Positions 60,950 to 64,000 of a stretch of DNA of 64,000 nucleotides are shown here, piece after piece (the first letter of the stretch is position 1; each line of letters opens with the position of its first letter). A model generated the notes under the pieces. It worked only from the letters and a program-made list of their open reading frames with translations. It was not told the DNA's origin and made no database searches. The position numbers and the translations under genes are program-made. The stretch is from Chitinophagaceae bacterium (lineage in GTDB: Bacteria > Bacteroidota > Bacteroidia > Chitinophagales > Chitinophagaceae): positions 124,001-188,000 of the forward strand of contig JAHBTK010000007.1 in NCBI GenBank assembly GCA_019638625.1, written 5' to 3'.

Positions 60950-63900
60950 ATGAAATTTTATTCCTCATTCAAAACTTTGGCATCGTATACTGTGGTAGTA
61001 CTGTTCTCCGTAGGATTCTCTTACTGTACGGGAGAACAGGTTCGCGGGTATGATGGAAAAACTCAGTTTGAGCTGTTTAAGCCGGATACCGCGCCTTATG
61101 TTGTAGCCGATTCTCTTTGGAATGTGGATAGCCTGGGTAACCACAGGGCGATTGTGAACGTAAAGGACCCCTCGCAGGATGCCGTTTTGGTGTTGCTCCC
61201 CTGGCGGCGGCCTGATCGCCGGCCGGAGACCAAAAGGATCGTGGTCGTTGACCATAAAACGGGGCGGAAAGTTAAAAATGTTCATGCATTTAAAGTCACG
61301 AACGAAGAAGGGGTTATTGCTTTTGAGCCGGAAAACGGATCGCAGGAATATGCTGTTTACTATCTGCCTTATAAATTCCGGGAAAAATGGGGTGATGCCC
61401 GCTATGGAAAACCCTGGAATGACTATCTGGATACTTCCTCGTATGCACTTACAGATAATAAGTGGCTGACAGAAATGAAAGCCAACAAAAACAATTTGCC
61501 CGTTGCCGGATTAAAACGGTTTGAAAGCAGAACGGAGTTTGATTTTTTTACCCCTATGGGAGTTATAGCGACACAGGAGGAGGAAGATCTTATCAAAGAA
61601 GGTCATAAGGAGAAATCGTTTATCATATTCCCTGAAGACCGGGCGTACCCGATCCGTTTACCGGATCAATTGCCATGGAAATGGACGACGCATGGTCCTT
61701 CGGACTCCTTTACCGGTTACGCTTCCCGGAATGAATATTATACCTGGCAGATCGGTGTATGGGCCCCTTTTGAAGACGTCAGTAATATAGCGGTAAGTTT
61801 TAGCGATTTTAGCGGGAAGTCTGCAACGATAAAAAAAGAAGAAATTACCTGTTTTAACCAGGAAGGAACCAATTGGGACGGCAAGCCGGTTCGCTTCCGG
61901 GTCAACCTGAAAAAGGGCGGTGTACAGGCGATGTGGTGTGGCATACAAATACCGGAAAAGGCAGCGCCGGGAAAATATACCGGAACGGCAACTGTATCGG
62001 CAGATGGCATGCCGTCGCAGACGGTGCAGGTGGTTATCCATGTAGATGATAATGTTCTCTCCGACCGTGGGGACAATGATTTGTGGAGGCATTCCAGGCT
62101 AAGATGGCTGAACTCTACTATCGGTATGGACAGCCTTCCGGTGGCTCCCTATCAGCCGGTGACATTGTCTGACGGGCTTATTGAAGCTACCGGAAAACAG
62201 GTTCAGGTAGGAGAAAATGGACTGCTACAGTTCATCTCGGTGAATAATAAACAGGTGTTGTTACAACCTGTTGAGTTCCGGGTGGTGGCTGATGGAAAAA
62301 TAATACCGGTCCGGGGCAACAATGCAATTGTAAAAAAGGTCAGTGATGGACTAGTCCAGTGGAGCGCTTCTGCTGAGGAAGACGGGATCTGGTTCATTTG
62401 TAACGCTTCCATGGAATACGACGGTTATATCCGTTATAATATAAAAATTGTTCCGGATAAACCGGTCAGCATACAGGACATTCAGCTTACAACCAGCTAT
62501 ACAGCAGCGGCCGCTCCTTATTTTATGGGATGCGGGTATAATGGAGGGCTAACCCCGGGTAAATACCGGTGGGATTGGAAAGGCCCGTGGGACAGTTACT
62601 GGATAGGCAGCGATAAAGCGGGGTTACACGTAGAGTTCAGGGGAGGCGACTATCATGGGCCGCTCTTGAACGACTACAAGCCCAAAGCGCCCGCAAGCTG
62701 GTCAAACGATGGGAAGGGTAGCATTGAGGTGAAAAGGAACAGCGATCATACCGTCGATGTTACAGCCTCGTCCGGGGCGAGAAGCCTTACACACCTTGAT
62801 ACCCTTGATTTTGAATTCGGATTACTGATCACGCCCGTAAAGGAAGTAAACCCTGCCAAACATTTTTCAGAAAGATATTTTCACGGTGATCCCGGATCTT
62901 TCGATAAAGCGGCTTTGGAAGAAGCCAACATAGCGAATATTCATCATTCGGGCGCTTTAAATCCCATTATCAATTACCCCTTCCTGATAAAGGATGCCCT
63001 GACTGGATATATCGATAAGCAACATCAGGAAAACAGGAAAGTCAAGCTCTACTACACCATCCGTGAGCTGAGCAACTATGCGGCCGAGATATTCGCACTC
63101 AAAAGTTTAAACCACGAAATATTTGTGTCGGGGGTGGGGCAGGGCCTTCCCTGGCATATGGAACATCTTATTGACGACTACAAGCCGGCCTGGTATACCG
63201 AGCTTCCCAATCAGGCCTCAGATGCAGCGCTTGTTTTGAATGGGTTTTCGCGTTGGATCAATTATTATCTTGAAGGACTGCGTTGGATGTATGAGAACTA
63301 TGAAATCGACGGTATCTATATGGACGACGTTTCGTTTGACCGCTCTGTAATGAAAAGAATGCGGAAGATCGCCGCCAGGTACCGGCCGGGCGCCCTCATT
63401 GATCTGCATTCAAATACGGCCTATTCCAAAGATCCCATGAATCAATACACCGATTTTTTTCCCTATGTAGACAGGCTCTGGTTCGGGGAGTCGTTTAAGT
63501 ACAACGAAATGAGTCCCGACGAATGGCTGGTTACCTTCTCCGGAATTCCCTTCGGGCAGATGAGCGAAATGCTGCAGGATGGAGGGAACCGGTATCTCGG
63601 AATGGTGTATGGAGCTACTGCAAGACATTCATGGGGTGATTTTTCGCCGGCTCCTGTCTGGAAGCTATGGAAGTCGTTCGGCATCGAAGATGCTAAAATG
63701 ATCGGCTATTGGTCCAACGATCGGATCGTGGAAACGACTCACCCGAATGTAAAAGCCACTGCGTACGTGAAAGATGAGAAAGTATTGATATCGTTGGGGA
63801 ATTTTGATACGAATAATGTAACGGTAAAACTCATGATTGATTGGGATAAGTTGGGTGTGGATGCTTCGGGATATAACCTTGTAGCACCCGAAGTATCTGG

Positions 63901-63991
63901 CTTCCAGCCTGCCGGAAGGTTTTCTCCCGGCGATGAGATCCCCGTTAAAGCAAAAGAGGGATGGCTGCTGATTTTGGAAAAAACAAATTAA
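60950..63991 (+). CDS. large exported glycoside-hydrolase-like protein (DUF6067-type)
   Basis: A 1013-residue protein, probably a lipoprotein (leader ending FSVGFSYCTGEQ). The N-terminal ~500 residues are beta-rich with an NEW3/fibronectin-like segment (GIQIPEKAAPGKYTGTATVS). The C-terminal half looks like a TIM barrel with GH-like motifs: RKVKLYYTIRELSNYA, GLRWMYENYEIDGIYMDDVS with an Asp-Asp pair, PGALIDLHSNTAYS and DRLWFGESFKYNE. This arrangement resembles the DUF6067 glycoside hydrolase-like family. Substrate unknown. It stands alone at the right edge; partners may follow beyond the window. Confidence 0.75.
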   Translation: MKFYSSFKTLASYTVVVLFSVGFSYCTGEQVRGYDGKTQFELFKPDTAPYVVADSLWNVDSLGNHRAIVNVKDPSQDAVLVLLPWRRPDRRPETKRIVVVDHKTGRKVKNVHAFKVTNEEGVIAFEPENGSQEYAVYYLPYKFREKWGDARYGKPWNDYLDTSSYALTDNKWLTEMKANKNNLPVAGLKRFESRTEFDFFTPMGVIATQEEEDLIKEGHKEKSFIIFPEDRAYPIRLPDQLPWKWTTHGPSDSFTGYASRNEYYTWQIGVWAPFEDVSNIAVSFSDFSGKSATIKKEEITCFNQEGTNWDGKPVRFRVNLKKGGVQAMWCGIQIPEKAAPGKYTGTATVSADGMPSQTVQVVIHVDDNVLSDRGDNDLWRHSRLRWLNSTIGMDSLPVAPYQPVTLSDGLIEATGKQVQVGENGLLQFISVNNKQVLLQPVEFRVVADGKIIPVRGNNAIVKKVSDGLVQWSASAEEDGIWFICNASMEYDGYIRYNIKIVPDKPVSIQDIQLTTSYTAAAAPYFMGCGYNGGLTPGKYRWDWKGPWDSYWIGSDKAGLHVEFRGGDYHGPLLNDYKPKAPASWSNDGKGSIEVKRNSDHTVDVTASSGARSLTHLDTLDFEFGLLITPVKEVNPAKHFSERYFHGDPGSFDKAALEEANIANIHHSGALNPIINYPFLIKDALTGYIDKQHQENRKVKLYYTIRELSNYAAEIFALKSLNHEIFVSGVGQGLPWHMEHLIDDYKPAWYTELPNQASDAALVLNGFSRWINYYLEGLRWMYENYEIDGIYMDDVSFDRSVMKRMRKIAARYRPGALIDLHSNTAYSKDPMNQYTDFFPYVDRLWFGESFKYNEMSPDEWLVTFSGIPFGQMSEMLQDGGNRYLGMVYGATARHSWGDFSPAPVWKLWKSFGIEDAKMIGYWSNDRIVETTHPNVKATAYVKDEKVLISLGNFDTNNVTVKLMIDWDKLGVDASGYNLVAPEVSGFQPAGRFSPGDEIPVKAKEGWLLILEKTN

Positions 63992-64000
63992 CCGATACAG

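Overview
The window looks like chromosomal DNA of a Bacteroidota species, most likely class Chitinophagia, family Chitinophagaceae (a Niabella- or Chitinophaga-like genome). This is inferred from gene content: a SusC/SusD pair with an HExxH lipoprotein and a DUF4302 lipoprotein, a GLPGLI protein beside an outer-membrane beta-barrel protein, paired DUF1573 proteins, tandem rhomboids, LytTR/LytS signalling, and repeated -7 promoter elements of the form TAnnTTTG. I saw no rRNA, tRNA, CRISPR array, complete insertion sequence or prophage.

Layout. 1-8.8 kb is mostly minus strand: a truncated MG2/alpha-2-macroglobulin-like protein, cysS, an endonuclease/exonuclease/phosphatase-family protein, two rhomboids (one lacking the catalytic histidine) and rlmD. 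8.9-13.3 kb has an SDR oxidoreductase, two DUF1573 proteins, a thiol-disulfide redoxin, mdh and an exported protein built of NP-x-x-N octapeptide repeats. 13.3-15.95 kb is an accessory pocket: long intergenic repeats, hairpins, an AT-rich gene bounded by GTTAGC/GCTAAC sites like an integron cassette, a four-helix-bundle protein and a decayed copy of its 5' end. 15.95-25.9 kb has fructose-bisphosphate aldolase and a SusC-SusD-metallohydrolase-DUF4302 nutrient-uptake operon followed by a collagen-like and another lipoprotein. 25.9-32.5 kb has hisF, oxyR, an exported hypothetical protein, pyk, pfkA and aat. 32.5-36.4 kb (minus) has a pirin-like protein, an unknown protein, a secreted intradiol dioxygenase and a LytTR/LytS two-component pair. 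36.6-42.2 kb has an LMW phosphatase with hisS, a membrane protein, a frameshifted gene, a YghO-like protein and a sugar-phosphate isomerase-like protein. 42.3-48 kb has the GLPGLI/beta-barrel pair and glgB. 48.3-52 kb has a YtxH/holin-like envelope cluster, a SanA/YdcF-like protein and a GH32 fructanase. 51.8-54.6 kb has a small Cys/His protein (apparent CTG start) with a TonB receptor. 55-58.3 kb has fusA and a tandem pair of small membrane proteins. 58.3-60.5 kb is an AT-rich insert (lipoprotein plus divergent XRE regulator around a perfect palindrome) that ends in a vestige of the tandem-gene 3' end. A large DUF6067-like glycosidase closes the window.

Functional themes are central carbon metabolism (fba, pfkA, pyk, mdh, glgB), translation (cysS, hisS, aat, fusA, rlmD) and outer-membrane import plus surface lipoproteins. 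The least explained parts are the cassette-like pocket at 13.3-15.95 kb, the octapeptide-repeat protein and the bracketed XRE/lipoprotein insert.
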